Below, piece by piece: positions 31,401 to 39,386 of a DNA stretch of 64,000 nucleotides. A program made the position numbers and the translations under genes. The notes under the pieces are model-generated. The model was not told the DNA's origin and made no database searches. It saw only the letters and a program-made list of their open reading frames with translations. Origin of the DNA: Sphingomonas sp. C3-2 (GTDB lineage: Bacteria; Pseudomonadota; Alphaproteobacteria; Sphingomonadales; Sphingomonadaceae); NCBI RefSeq assembly GCF_033025475.1, contig NZ_CP130322.1, forward strand, positions 434,001-498,000. The letters run 5' to 3'. Each line of letters opens with the position of its first letter. Within the stretch, counting starts at the first letter, position 1.

Positions 31401-31653
31401 TGCGCCGGGGCGTGCCGCCCGCAATATCCATGGTGTAGATATCACCCAGCAGATCGAAGGCGATTGTCCGGCCATCGGGGCTGACATCGACATTCATCCA
31501 TGTGCCTTCGGTCACGTCGATCGGAACCTGACGGATGGTCGCGCCCTGAGGCGAGTCGACATTCCATTTGTCGGCAGCGCCCCCCATGCCATCGGCGGCC
31601 ACAGCCGGGGCCGCCAGCGCAAGCGCCAGCACGGTCGTCAGTTGAAAACGCAT
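28441..31653 (-). CDS. Exported beta-propeller / amidohydrolase fusion protein
   Basis: The 1070-residue product starts with a signal peptide (MRFQLTTVLALALAAPAVAA). Residues about 50-600 hold repeated SPDG-type blades (for example VSPDGRTIAFDLLGD, FSPDGGRIAFTSDRGG), a TolB/WD40-like PD40 propeller. Residues about 680-1060 form an imidazolonepropionase-like metal amidohydrolase: VTGKTIMPGLVDAHAHGAYG with the HxH pair, TLEHNFPQ, GGHGQEPG and LEPGKLADLVILDADP. It is probably periplasmic and acts on a peptide-like or cyclic amide substrate; the substrate is not known. Start is supported by GGGGAAG before ATG 31653. Confidence 0.88.
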   Translation of the reverse strand: MRFQLTTVLALALAAPAVAADGMGGAADKWNVDSPQGATIRQVPIDVTEGTWMNVDVSPDGRTIAFDLLGDIYTMDIAGGTPRRIAEGLSLDMQPRFSPDGGRIAFTSDRGGGENIWVMDRDGSDKRQVTKEDFRLLTQPSWSPDGRFIVARKHFTTGRSLGTGEVWVYHVSGGGGVPLVKKPNEQHQKELGEPVYAPGGKHVYFARNTTPGPIFEYAQDSNNQLFAIERYDLETGEVETIVSGPGGAVRPQPSPDGKWLAFVRREQTRSKLYVKNLQTGEERRIHDTLDQDVQETWAVHGVYPNMGWTPDSRTLVFWAGGKINRIDLASGAVRDIPFHVKDSRGAVEAPRPPVTIWSENVTTSMPRYASVSPDGRQVAFETLGRIWIKDLSGGAARRLTRSDAEREAYPAWSRDGKQIVYVGWTDKGRGTIRTITPSGGSARAVTNVSGHYARPRFSPDGRTIVFEAREGGYLVAPNAPGGQGIFRVAASGGAPVRVARSGSDPQFGASNDRLFMVDSADGKKRLVSTDLNGEARRVHASGELVTAYDVAPSGEYFAFRENYEAYLMPLLPGTQELGTGAKASAMPVARVSRDGADYLSWSGNGTRLHYSLGPTLYSVATDAVFASAPPAADGKPAKFDPPRAGVSLAMTVPADRPTGIVALTGARVVTMGDEKGGVIDNGTIVIDRERIVAVGPQGSVAIPAGAKTLDVTGKTIMPGLVDAHAHGAYGVDDFTPEQNWSAMVNLALGITTTHDPSSSAATVFPFSEMQRAGLVTGPRTFSTGEVIYGAKAPGVYAQIDSLDDARAHLRRLKAQGAHSVKNYNQPRREQRQQIVAAAREEGMRVVAEGGSLFAMDVGHIADGNTTLEHNFPQAVLYKDVIDYFAGSTTGYTPTLVVTYGGPAGDPYWRQATDVWTHPLLQKHEPATILQAANVRRVKAPESDYVDDDNAREAKKLAERGVPVAIGGHGQEPGIAAHWELWSFVRGGMSPVQALRAGTIEAARSLGYDSQIGSLEPGKLADLVILDADPTQDIRNSDKVSKVMLGGRLYDAATLNEEVTGTRRRKPYYWE

Positions 31654-31925
31654 TTACTTCCCCCAACCGGTTCGGGGGACTTTGCACGCATATGGCGTAA
31701 AGCCCCCGTCAAACCGGCAAACTCACAAGGAAAAGCAGGCGACGCAAGCCTTGTTTGCACGAATGTCAAAATGCCCTGCTGTGACAGCTCCGCAACACAG
31801 CTTTGGTAAAAAACAGGCCGTGCTCCATTGCCATTGCACGCGCTCGTTTCTGGCAGGAAATTCACGGAGCCACTGCCGCAAAAGGGGATTGGTTGTGACC
31901 GCGCTCCCCGGGAGATGACCGGCCG

Positions 31926-32897
31926 ATGAACGCACCGCTTTCCATGGGAGAACGCGCCAGCGCGCTGGCGGCCCATGGCATGGTACGCGATGCCCTGAAG
32001 CTGCTTGAACGCGGCGCCCTGGCGGGGGACCCAGATGCCTGTTTCACCATCGGATTATGGTGCCTGGCGGGCACCCATGTGCACCGCGACCTGACGGCGG
32101 CGCGCAACTGGTTCGGCAAGGCGGGGCAATATGGCCATCCGCTGGGCCGCACGGTGCACACCGCGTTCCTGGCCAATGGCACGGGTGGCGCCCGGCAATG
32201 GGCGCAGGCGATCGGCCAGTTGCGTGTTGATGCCCGCCAAGACAGCGCCGCCGCCCGCCAATTGGCGCTGATCGGGCAAATGGTGCTGGATGCAGACGGA
32301 GGCCCTGCCCCGATCAGTGCTCCCCACGCATATTCGCAAAACCCGGAAATCAGCCTGTTCAAGGGTTTTCTGAGCCGCGCCGAATGCGATTATCTGATCG
32401 ACACGGCAGACCCGCTATTTCGCCCGGCCGATATCGTCGATCCGGGATCGGGGCGGGCGATGCGCAATCCGATCCGCACATCCGACAGCGCGGCTTTTCC
32501 GCTCGCCAATGAAAATCCGGCAATCCATGCGATCAACCGCCGCATTGCCGCCGCCAGCGCAACCGATGTGGAGCAAGGCGAACCGCTCCAGATCCTGCGC
32601 TATGCGCCAGGCCAGCAATATCGATCGCATCTCGATGCGCTGCCCGGAACCGGCAACCAGCGGTTGTTCACCTTCCTCATCTATCTCAACACCGATTATG
32701 AGGGCGGGCAGACGAATTTCGTCGAGGCGGGGCTGCGCATTCGTGGCCAGCGCGGCGATGCCATCTTGTTTCGCAACGCGCTGCCCGACGGCACGCCCGA
32801 TCCGATGACACGCCATGCCGGACTGCCCGTGCAGCGCGGGACCAAATATCTGGCGTCGCGCTGGATACGCCAGCGATCGCTGAGCCTGACGCGCTGA
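31926..32897 (+). CDS. Sel1-repeat / prolyl 4-hydroxylase-like 2OG-Fe(II) oxygenase
   Basis: The 323-residue protein has an N-terminal helical part (about 1-125) with Sel1-like repeats (GDPDACFTIGLWCLAGTHVHRD, AARNWFGKAGQYGHPLG) and a C-terminal prolyl-4-hydroxylase catalytic domain. The iron ligands are visible as His235 and Asp237 (YRSHLDALPG) and His297 (TRHAGLPV), with Lys307 to hold 2-oxoglutarate. It should hydroxylate a protein side chain, perhaps one recruited by the Sel1 part; no target is evident. It is divergent from the amidohydrolase and converges on ahcY. Confidence 0.88.
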   Translation: MNAPLSMGERASALAAHGMVRDALKLLERGALAGDPDACFTIGLWCLAGTHVHRDLTAARNWFGKAGQYGHPLGRTVHTAFLANGTGGARQWAQAIGQLRVDARQDSAAARQLALIGQMVLDADGGPAPISAPHAYSQNPEISLFKGFLSRAECDYLIDTADPLFRPADIVDPGSGRAMRNPIRTSDSAAFPLANENPAIHAINRRIAAASATDVEQGEPLQILRYAPGQQYRSHLDALPGTGNQRLFTFLIYLNTDYEGGQTNFVEAGLRIRGQRGDAILFRNALPDGTPDPMTRHAGLPVQRGTKYLASRWIRQRSLSLTR

Positions 32898-32933
32898 ACG
32901 ACGTGGCTGGGGGCCTGCGACGGCCCCATGAAG

Positions 32934-32961
32934 AAAGGGCCTCCGCGATGGGAGGCCCTTT
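32934..32961. terminator. Bidirectional terminator between the oxygenase gene and ahcY
   Basis: Perfect eleven-base arms AAAGGGCCTCC and GGAGGCCCTTT enclose a GCGATG loop between two convergent genes. The A- and T-ended arms let it act on either strand; it lies 9 bases beyond the ahcY stop. Confidence 0.85.
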
Positions 32962-32970
32962 GCATGCTGA

Positions 32971-34380
32971 TCAGTAGCGGTAGTGATCGGGCTTGAACGG
33001 CCCTTCCACCGGAACGCCGATATAATCGGCCTGCTTCTGATTGAGCTTGGTGAGCTTCACGCCCAGCTTTTCGAGGTGGAGCATCGCGACCTTTTCGTCG
33101 AGATGCTTGGGCAGAACATAGACTTCGTTCTGGTAGTTCCCCGAGTTCGCCCAGAGTTCGATCTGCGCGATCGTCTGGTTGGTGAACGACGACGACATCA
33201 CGAAGCTGGGATGACCGGTAGCGTTGCCAAGGTTCACGAGGCGGCCCTTCGAGAGGACGATGATCTTCTTGCCGTCGGAGAATTCGACTTCGTCGACCTG
33301 CGGCTTGATCTCGGTCCACTTGTAGTTCGAGAGCGCGGCGATCTGGATCTCGCTGTCGAAGTGGCCGATGTTGCACACGATCGCCATGTTCTTCATCGCC
33401 TTCATGTGATCGGCGGTGATGACGTCAGCATTGCCGGTGGCGGTGACGAAGATGTCGGCGCGCGTCACGGCGTCTTCCATCGTCACGACTTCATAGCCTT
33501 CCATCGCGGCCTGAAGCGCGCAAATGGGATCGATTTCGGTGACGAGCACGCGTGCGCCGCCATTGCGGAGCGACGCGGCCGAGCCCTTGCCCACATCGCC
33601 GAAGCCAGCGACGCAGGCGACCTTGCCGGCGAGCATGACGTCGGTTGCGCGGCGGATCGCGTCGACGAGCGATTCCTTGCAGCCATAGAGGTTGTCGAAC
33701 TTCGACTTGGTGACCGAGTCATTGACGTTGATCGCCGGGAAGGGAAGCTGGCCCTTCTTGGCAAGCGCATAGAGACGGTGCACACCGGTGGTGGTTTCTT
33801 CCGAAACGCCCTTGATGGTTTTCACGGTCTCGGTGAGGTAGCCGGGCTTTGCCGCGACGAACGCCTTGAGCGCGCGCTGGAATTCGACTTCTTCCTCATT
33901 TTCCGGCTCGGGCAGCGCTTCGCCTGCCTCGATGCGCGCGCCCCAGAGCGCGAACATGGTGGCATCGCCGCCATCGTCGAGGATCATGTTGCAGGTTTTG
34001 TCACCCCAATCGAAGATGCGGCCGACATAATCCCAATATTCCGCAAGGCTTTCGCCCTTCACCGCGAACACCGGAACGCCCGATGCCGCGATGGCGGCGG
34101 CTGCGTGATCCTGCGTCGAATAGATGTTGCAGGTTGCCCAGCGCACATCTGCACCAAGCGCGGTGAGCGTTTCGATGAGAACTGCAGTCTGAATGGTCAT
34201 GTGCAGCGAACCGGTGATGCGCGCGCCCTTGAGCGGCTGTGCGGCACCATATTCGCTGCGCAGCGCCATCAGGCCGGGCATTTCGGTTTCGGCGATGTCG
34301 ATTTCCTTGCGGCCGAAGGCGGCAAGGCCGATGTCGCTGATGACATAATCATTGGTGTCTACGACAGGTGCGGTGGCCAC
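32971..34380 (-). CDS. ahcY: Adenosylhomocysteinase
   Basis: AhcY splits S-adenosylhomocysteine into homocysteine and adenosine, relieving product inhibition of methyltransferases. The 469-residue product has the long bacterial form. [20 protein letters not shown] and the QDHAAAAI region lie in the substrate domain; [20 protein letters not shown] and the NAD-binding [20 protein letters not shown] follow; it ends in the conserved PFKPDHYRY that completes the neighbouring subunit's NAD site. The start is GTG 34380, eight bases after AGGAG. A perfect palindrome about 90 bases upstream probably regulates it. Confidence 0.98.
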   Translation of the reverse strand: MATAPVVDTNDYVISDIGLAAFGRKEIDIAETEMPGLMALRSEYGAAQPLKGARITGSLHMTIQTAVLIETLTALGADVRWATCNIYSTQDHAAAAIAASGVPVFAVKGESLAEYWDYVGRIFDWGDKTCNMILDDGGDATMFALWGARIEAGEALPEPENEEEVEFQRALKAFVAAKPGYLTETVKTIKGVSEETTTGVHRLYALAKKGQLPFPAINVNDSVTKSKFDNLYGCKESLVDAIRRATDVMLAGKVACVAGFGDVGKGSAASLRNGGARVLVTEIDPICALQAAMEGYEVVTMEDAVTRADIFVTATGNADVITADHMKAMKNMAIVCNIGHFDSEIQIAALSNYKWTEIKPQVDEVEFSDGKKIIVLSKGRLVNLGNATGHPSFVMSSSFTNQTIAQIELWANSGNYQNEVYVLPKHLDEKVAMLHLEKLGVKLTKLNQKQADYIGVPVEGPFKPDHYRY

Positions 34381-34468
34381 AATATGTCTCCTGATGGCTG
34401 TCCGGTTCAGGCCGCGCGCAAGCGGGCCAATTGGGTTGCGAAATAGCGGCGCGCCACCGTGATGGCAA

Positions 34469-34488
34469 ATATAAAGATCTCTTTATAT
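34469..34488. promoter_or_regulatory. Perfect palindromic operator upstream of ahcY
   Basis: ATATAAAGA, a two-base spacer, then TCTTTATAT: nine-base perfect arms that are strikingly AT-rich against their surroundings. It lies in the leader between the GNAT gene and ahcY, 89 bases before the ahcY GTG. Such palindromes upstream of ahcY, metF and metH are bound by ArsR-family SAH-responsive repressors (SahR type) in Proteobacteria. The match to that motif is from memory; no ArsR gene lies in the window. Confidence 0.65.
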
Positions 34489-34508
34489 GGTTTTTACGGA
34501 GGGGCCGT

Positions 34509-34961
34509 TCAGAGGCTGAAGCTGTACTCCGTAAACGCCGTATCGCGCTTCCAGCCGGCGCCTTCGTACAGCGCCTGCGCGGCATGATTGTCGACCGCCG
34601 TGGAGAGTGAGAGCCTGATCGCGCCGGCGGCGCGCGCATGGCAGCAGGCCGCATCGAGCAGAGCGGTAGCGATCCCCTGCCCCCGCCCCTCGGGCACGAC
34701 GAAAAGATCGTTGAGGATGACGATCGGCGCCATCGAGACCGACGAGAAACTGGGATAAAGCTGGGTGAACCCAAGCGCCTGATCGCCACCCCGCGCGAGC
34801 AGGATCACCGATTGCTGACGTGCCATACGCTCGGCCAGAAAGGCCTTGGCACCATCCCTGTCGGACGGCTGACCATAAAAGCAGCGATAGGCGTCGAACA
34901 ACGACGCCACGTCGGGAAGGTCGGCGGGCTGCGCCCGGACGATGCGCACCATATTCGACAT
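34509..34961 (-). CDS. GNAT family N-acetyltransferase
   Basis: The 150-residue product has the GNAT fold pattern: LNDLFVVPEGRGQGIATALLDAA is the acetyl-CoA binding motif A (R-x-x-G-x-G/A), and VDNHAAQALYEGAGWKRD is motif B. The acceptor, whether an amine metabolite or a protein N-terminus, cannot be told. It begins six bases after the yqgE stop, with GAAGGGG before the ATG, so it is the second gene of that transcript. Confidence 0.9.
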   Translation of the reverse strand: MSNMVRIVRAQPADLPDVASLFDAYRCFYGQPSDRDGAKAFLAERMARQQSVILLARGGDQALGFTQLYPSFSSVSMAPIVILNDLFVVPEGRGQGIATALLDAACCHARAAGAIRLSLSTAVDNHAAQALYEGAGWKRDTAFTEYSFSL

Positions 34962-34967
34962 GCCCCT

Positions 34968-35528
34968 TCAGGCCTGGCCGCTGACCGGCGCGAGCAGGCT
35001 GCTGTCGATACCGGCTTCGGCAAAGGCGCGTTCCCAGCGCTGGCGCGGCGCGACATCGAACAACAGCTGATCGCTGACCGGCGTGACGAACCAGCCATGG
35101 CGGGTCATTTCGGTTTCAAGCTGCCCCGGCCCCCAGCCGGCATAGCCCAGCGCGGCAATCCATTGCCCCGGCCCCGAGCCCGCGGCGATCGCGCGCAGCA
35201 CATCGATGGTGCCCGACAAGACCCAGCGATCCCCCACGTGCAGACTGTCCTGCCCGCCCCAATCGGGGCTGTGCAGCACAAAACCACGCTGCGGTTCGAC
35301 CGGGCCGCCCATCAGGATCGGGCAATCGGGCGCGACGCCGGGATCGATATCGAACTGACGCAGCAATTCATGAAAGCCGATCCCCTCTGCGACATGGCCG
35401 ATGCCAATGCCGAGCGCCCCCGCTTCGTCATGCGCGCACATCGCAATAACGGCATGTTCGAAACGGCTGTCGCCGATACCCGGAAGCGCCAGAAGCATCT
35501 GGCCGGTGAGGAAAGCAGGAAGATTCAT
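34968..35528 (-). CDS. YqgE/AlgH family protein (UPF0301)
   Basis: The 186-residue product carries the family's landmarks: FLTGQMLLALPGIGDSRFEHAV, AGALGIGI, GGPVEPQRGFVLHS and the GYAGWGPGQLETEM box. No biochemical role is settled for the family; AlgH was linked to alginate regulation in Pseudomonas. It is divergent from the peroxiredoxin gene and probably cotranscribed with the GNAT gene that follows. Confidence 0.94.
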   Translation of the reverse strand: MNLPAFLTGQMLLALPGIGDSRFEHAVIAMCAHDEAGALGIGIGHVAEGIGFHELLRQFDIDPGVAPDCPILMGGPVEPQRGFVLHSPDWGGQDSLHVGDRWVLSGTIDVLRAIAAGSGPGQWIAALGYAGWGPGQLETEMTRHGWFVTPVSDQLLFDVAPRQRWERAFAEAGIDSSLLAPVSGQA

Positions 35529-35680
35529 GCAATGAATATAAGCCGGTCAGCCCACGGATAAAACCGCAGTTTTCCAAGCCATGCCGCTGGCGGCAACCGG
35601 ATCGACCCATTATATGGCGCAGATTATACGAGCACAGGCCGGCCATGTCGGTGGGCGCACTTCAGCCAAGGAGAATCCGA

Positions 35681-36163
35681 ATGACGATCAAGCAGGGCGA
35701 CGCCCTTCCCGAAGCGACCTTCACCAAGCCCGGCGAACAGGGCCCGGAAAGCGTTTCGACCGCCGATTTCTTCAAGGGCCGCAAGGTTGCGCTGTTCTCG
35801 GTTCCCGGCGCGTTCACGCCGACCTGCTCCGCCAAGCACCTGCCCAGCTATATCGAAAAGGAAGCCGAACTGAAGGCCAAGGGCGTCGACGAGATAGCCT
35901 GCACCGCCGTGAACGATGCGTTCGTGATGGGCGCGTGGAGCAAGGCCGCTGGCGCCGATGGCAAGGTGACCATGCTGGCGGACGGCAATGGCGATTTCGT
36001 GAAGGCGATCGACCTCGTGCTCGACGGTTCGAAATTCGGCATGGGTACGCGCGGTCAGCGTTTTTCGATCCTCGTCAATGACGGCGTTGTCGAGCAGTTG
36101 AACGTCGAGGCCCCGGGCGAATATAAGGTGAGCTCGGCCGAACATATGCTGACCCAGCTCTGA
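35681..36163 (+). CDS. Prx5-type peroxiredoxin
   Basis: Thiol peroxidase of 160 residues that reduces H2O2 and organic peroxides. The peroxidatic cysteine is Cys49 in VPGAFTPTCSAKHLP; another Cys lies in the EIACTAVND segment. GMGTRGQRFSILVNDG and a closing LTQL match PRX5/AhpE-like bacterial proteins. Start ATG 35681 follows AAGGAG by seven bases; a GTG-start extension of 12 codons upstream lacks similarity. Reductant is probably glutaredoxin or thioredoxin. Confidence 0.94.
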   Translation: MTIKQGDALPEATFTKPGEQGPESVSTADFFKGRKVALFSVPGAFTPTCSAKHLPSYIEKEAELKAKGVDEIACTAVNDAFVMGAWSKAAGADGKVTMLADGNGDFVKAIDLVLDGSKFGMGTRGQRFSILVNDGVVEQLNVEAPGEYKVSSAEHMLTQL

Positions 36164-36277
36164 TTTTCGCCGCTTCGCGCGACGCAGGCCGGGCACCGCC
36201 CGTCGCGTCGCGCGGAACGGAATACATGCCCCCCCGTTGATTTGGTGACTATGACACCAGCAACGGGAGAGCATATC

Positions 36278-36601
36278 ATGGTTACGTCCACGCCCGGCCA
36301 CATCGTCCATTTCGACACGCACGCATCCCCCGCACCAACCTCTATGGAGCAGATGCGCGACAAGGGCCGGTCCTATTTCGACAGCACGGTGACGGCGGCG
36401 CAGGAGCACCCCTGGGCAGCGGCGGCGATTGGCGCCGGCGTTGTGGCTACGCTGGCGGCGACAGCTTATGGCGCCACCCGACTGGCGCGGCATTACAGCC
36501 ATGCCGAGAGCGACGATATCGCGCGGACGCCGTTCATGGACGACGTTAGCGGCGACGATCTTGAGGAGAGCATCCCCTCCGCACACAGCAGCGTGATGTG
36601 A
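36278..36601 (+). CDS. Hypothetical small protein with one membrane segment
   Basis: The 107-residue frame starts at ATG 36278 after GGGAGAG. It has a polar N-terminal part (MRDKGRSYFDSTVTAAQEHP), one hydrophobic segment (WAAAAIGAGVVATLAATAYG) and an acidic tail (SGDDLEESIP). The EHPW...AAIGAGV arrangement recalls the ElaB/YqjD/DUF883 ribosome-binding membrane proteins, but the match is too weak to name. The start could be up to 12 codons earlier. Confidence 0.62.
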   Translation: MVTSTPGHIVHFDTHASPAPTSMEQMRDKGRSYFDSTVTAAQEHPWAAAAIGAGVVATLAATAYGATRLARHYSHAESDDIARTPFMDDVSGDDLEESIPSAHSSVM

Positions 36602-36675
36602 CCTTCACGCCGCGCTTGGAGAGAAAGCATCCGGGGGACTTGAAAGCGTCATCGACGCTCGGATAGTCCCTTTGG

Positions 36676-38118
36676 ATGACCAAAGCAGAATCGATCGTAA
36701 ACGAGCTGGATGCGCTCTACCGCAGCTCGGTCGAGCGGCTCCGTACCGCTCTCAGCGCCTTTATCAACCACGGCGAACGCCCCCATCCCGGCCTGCGCCA
36801 GCACGGGGCCTTCGCCTATCCTGAAATCCGCCTCACCCACCGAGGCCCCGGCGATGCGCCGATGCCGCTCCGATCCTATGGCCGGCTGGTGACGCCCGGC
36901 GAATATGCGATCAGCGTGACACGCCCGGCGATGTTCGCCGACTATCTGACCGAACAGCTGCAGATGCTGATCGACGCGCACGATGTCGATGTGAAGGCGG
37001 TTCCTGGCACGCAGGAAATTCCCTTTCCCTATGTGATCGAGGCGGGGCACGATCTTGACCTCGACAAGGTCAACATCGTCGAGCTTGCGCGCTGGTTCCC
37101 GGCGACCGAACTGGCCGATATTGGCGACGAGATCGCCGACGGGCTGTTCGTCGACACGCCCGACGAGCCGCGTCCGCTGGCACTGTTTGACGGGCTGCGC
37201 ACCGATTTTTCGCTGGCGCGGCTGCGCCATTATACCGGCACCCCGCCCGAGCATGTCCAGCGCTTCATCCTGTTCACCAACTATCACCGCTATGTCGATG
37301 AATTTGTGAGCTGGGCGTGCAGCCAGCTGGGCGGCGACAATGGCTATACCGCGCTTTCGGGGGCTGGCGGCGTTTATGTAACGTCGGAGACCGTGGACCC
37401 CGAACGCGTGATCGCCGACAGCGCATGGCGCCGGCACCAGATGCCCGCCTATCACCTGATCGCGCCGAACCGGATGGGCATCAGCGTCGTCAATATCGGC
37501 GTCGGCCCGTCAAACGCCAAGACGATCACCGATCACCTGGCGGTCGTCCGCCCCGAGGCCTGGCTGATGATCGGCCATTGCGGCGGGCTGCGCCCGAGCC
37601 AGCGGATCGGTGATTATGTGCTGGCGCACGCCTATCTGCGCGACGACCATGTTCTGGACGACGCGCTGCCGCCTGAAATCCCCATTCCGCCGATCGCCGA
37701 GGTGCAGCAGGCACTGGCCCGCGCCGCACAGACGGTTTCGGGCGAGGATGAGGAAACGCTGAAATACCGGCTGCGCACGGGCACGATCGTCACCACCGAC
37801 GACCGCAACTGGGAACTGCGCTATTCGCGGTCGGCGCTGCGCTTTTCACAATCGCGCGCGGTGGGGATCGACATGGAATCGGCGACGATCGCGGGACAGG
37901 GTTATCGCTTCCGTGTCCCCTACGGGACGTTGCTGTGCGTTTCGGACAAGCCGCTGCACGGCGAACTGAAACTGCCCGGACAGGCCAACCGCTTCTATGA
38001 ACGCGCGATCAGCGAGCATATGCGGATCGGCATCGAGGCGTGCAACGAGCTGCGCCGCGAAGGCGCCAAGCTGCATAGCCGCAAGCTCCGCGCGTTCAAC
38101 GAACCGCCCTTCCGTTAA
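36676..38118 (+). CDS. amn: AMP nucleosidase
   Basis: Amn hydrolyses AMP to adenine and ribose 5-phosphate, helping adenylate balance. The 480-residue product matches the E. coli length (484). The N-terminal half (RPHPGLRQHGAFAYPEIRLT, HYTGTPPEHVQRFILFTNYHRYVDEFV) is the family-specific domain, and the C-terminal half is a nucleoside-phosphorylase fold (NIGVGPSNAKTITDHLAVVRPEAWLMIGHCGGLR; GIDMESATIAGQGYRFRVPYGTLLCVSDKPLHGE). Its TAA shares a TTAA with the stop of the convergent diguanylate cyclase. Confidence 0.95.
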   Translation: MTKAESIVNELDALYRSSVERLRTALSAFINHGERPHPGLRQHGAFAYPEIRLTHRGPGDAPMPLRSYGRLVTPGEYAISVTRPAMFADYLTEQLQMLIDAHDVDVKAVPGTQEIPFPYVIEAGHDLDLDKVNIVELARWFPATELADIGDEIADGLFVDTPDEPRPLALFDGLRTDFSLARLRHYTGTPPEHVQRFILFTNYHRYVDEFVSWACSQLGGDNGYTALSGAGGVYVTSETVDPERVIADSAWRRHQMPAYHLIAPNRMGISVVNIGVGPSNAKTITDHLAVVRPEAWLMIGHCGGLRPSQRIGDYVLAHAYLRDDHVLDDALPPEIPIPPIAEVQQALARAAQTVSGEDEETLKYRLRTGTIVTTDDRNWELRYSRSALRFSQSRAVGIDMESATIAGQGYRFRVPYGTLLCVSDKPLHGELKLPGQANRFYERAISEHMRIGIEACNELRREGAKLHSRKLRAFNEPPFR

Positions 38119-39311
38119 CCCCCCGTCCCCGTAGGCGCGACCGCCAGCACCAGCGGTTGCGCCACGGTGGTACGGTTACGCCCGCCGATCTTGGAATCGT
38201 AAAGCGCAAGATCGGCGCGGCGAAGCATGTCGCTGAAGCACGTATCGCCGGGCTGAAAGCCGGTGACGCCGAAACTGGCGGACAGCGTCAGCCCCGGATA
38301 TTCCGGCAGTTCGAGCCCCACCAGCGTCGCGCGAATGCGCTCCACAGTCGCCATTGCCTGCTTTTCCGTGGCGTCGACCAGGATGATGCAGAATTCGTCT
38401 CCACCGAGACGCGCGAACATATCCTCTTCGCGCACGACGCCCTGCACATGCGCGGCGAAGGCCGCGAGCGCTTGATCGCCGGCAAGATGGCCGAAGCGAT
38501 CGTTGATCGACTTGAACCGATCAATGTCCCCGATCACGAGCGCAAGCGGACGCCCGCGACGACGCGCGGAGGCGAGTGCGGAGGTTGCCGCCTGCTCGAG
38601 CCCGCGCCGGTTGAGCACGCCGGTGAGCGAATCGCGCGTGGCAAGATGACGCACGCTTTCGGCGAGATCGCCGGCAAGCAGGAAGAGCGCGGCGATACCT
38701 GTGCCGATAACGATGGGGGGGACACCGATGATCATGACCGTGCGGACCGTGGCGGCGACGCCATTGGCACCCGATGGGCCCGAGCTGAGCGACAGGGTGG
38801 TCAGCAAAATCTGGAACAGGGCAAAGACCGTCAGCATCACGAGCAGCCCGATTTCGGGGGGGCTGGGGCGCCGATTTGCCGGATAAAGCGATTTGATCGC
38901 GATCAGGAACATGATGGCGATATAGAGGTTCGTCACCCCCACGCGCAGGCCGTAATGCGGAAACAGCGTATAGGCGCTCGTGATGAGCGCACCGGTGAAA
39001 CCCGCGCTCGCGATCAGGCGCCCATAATGCTCGGGAAGCCCGGCGCGCTGGCGACAGCCGATCAGCACCAGCGAACTGGACGTAATCGCGAGCATGCTGG
39101 CAACCACCAGCGGAACCGGATGCCCCTTGAACACCATGTTGCCGGTGGCGTTGATCGCCCATTGCAGCATGCCGCACCCATAAGCCAGCGCCCAACTGAG
39201 CGCATAGGGACGGCGGCCGAAATGCATCCATGCCAGCAGCATTGCGATGCACAGGATCGCACTGGTGAAGGTGAGCACGGTGAAGGTGACCGCGACGGCG
39301 CTGAGCATCAT
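38115..39311 (-). CDS. Membrane diguanylate cyclase (GGDEF) with I-site
   Basis: The 398-residue protein has about six or seven N-terminal membrane segments (residues 5-220) and a C-terminal GGDEF domain. The active site is intact, RLGGDEF at 301-307, and an inhibitory RxxD (R294-D297, REED) stands five residues upstream, so c-di-GMP feedback is expected. DSLTGVLNRRGLEQ opens the domain. The sensory membrane part resembles no named input domain I can identify. It is the last of the minus-strand genes that start with the hydrolase at 42048. Confidence 0.92.
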   Translation of the reverse strand: MMLSAVAVTFTVLTFTSAILCIAMLLAWMHFGRRPYALSWALAYGCGMLQWAINATGNMVFKGHPVPLVVASMLAITSSSLVLIGCRQRAGLPEHYGRLIASAGFTGALITSAYTLFPHYGLRVGVTNLYIAIMFLIAIKSLYPANRRPSPPEIGLLVMLTVFALFQILLTTLSLSSGPSGANGVAATVRTVMIIGVPPIVIGTGIAALFLLAGDLAESVRHLATRDSLTGVLNRRGLEQAATSALASARRRGRPLALVIGDIDRFKSINDRFGHLAGDQALAAFAAHVQGVVREEDMFARLGGDEFCIILVDATEKQAMATVERIRATLVGLELPEYPGLTLSASFGVTGFQPGDTCFSDMLRRADLALYDSKIGGRNRTTVAQPLVLAVAPTGTGG

Positions 39312-39386
39312 GACGATGCCAGCCCATCGCGATCGGCCAATATCGGCCGTTTCGTTACGTCACCCCCCATGTGCCCCCGACCTAGA

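Noticed and set aside
31682-31918. 78-codon ORF between the amidohydrolase and oxygenase genes
   Set aside because: Rich in His, Cys and Arg, without ribosome-binding site or plausible fold; most likely chance.
34381-34508. SAH or SAM riboswitch in the ahcY leader
   Set aside because: I could not fold a family-like pseudoknot. The leader is short and the conspicuous feature is a DNA palindrome, which points to a protein operator.
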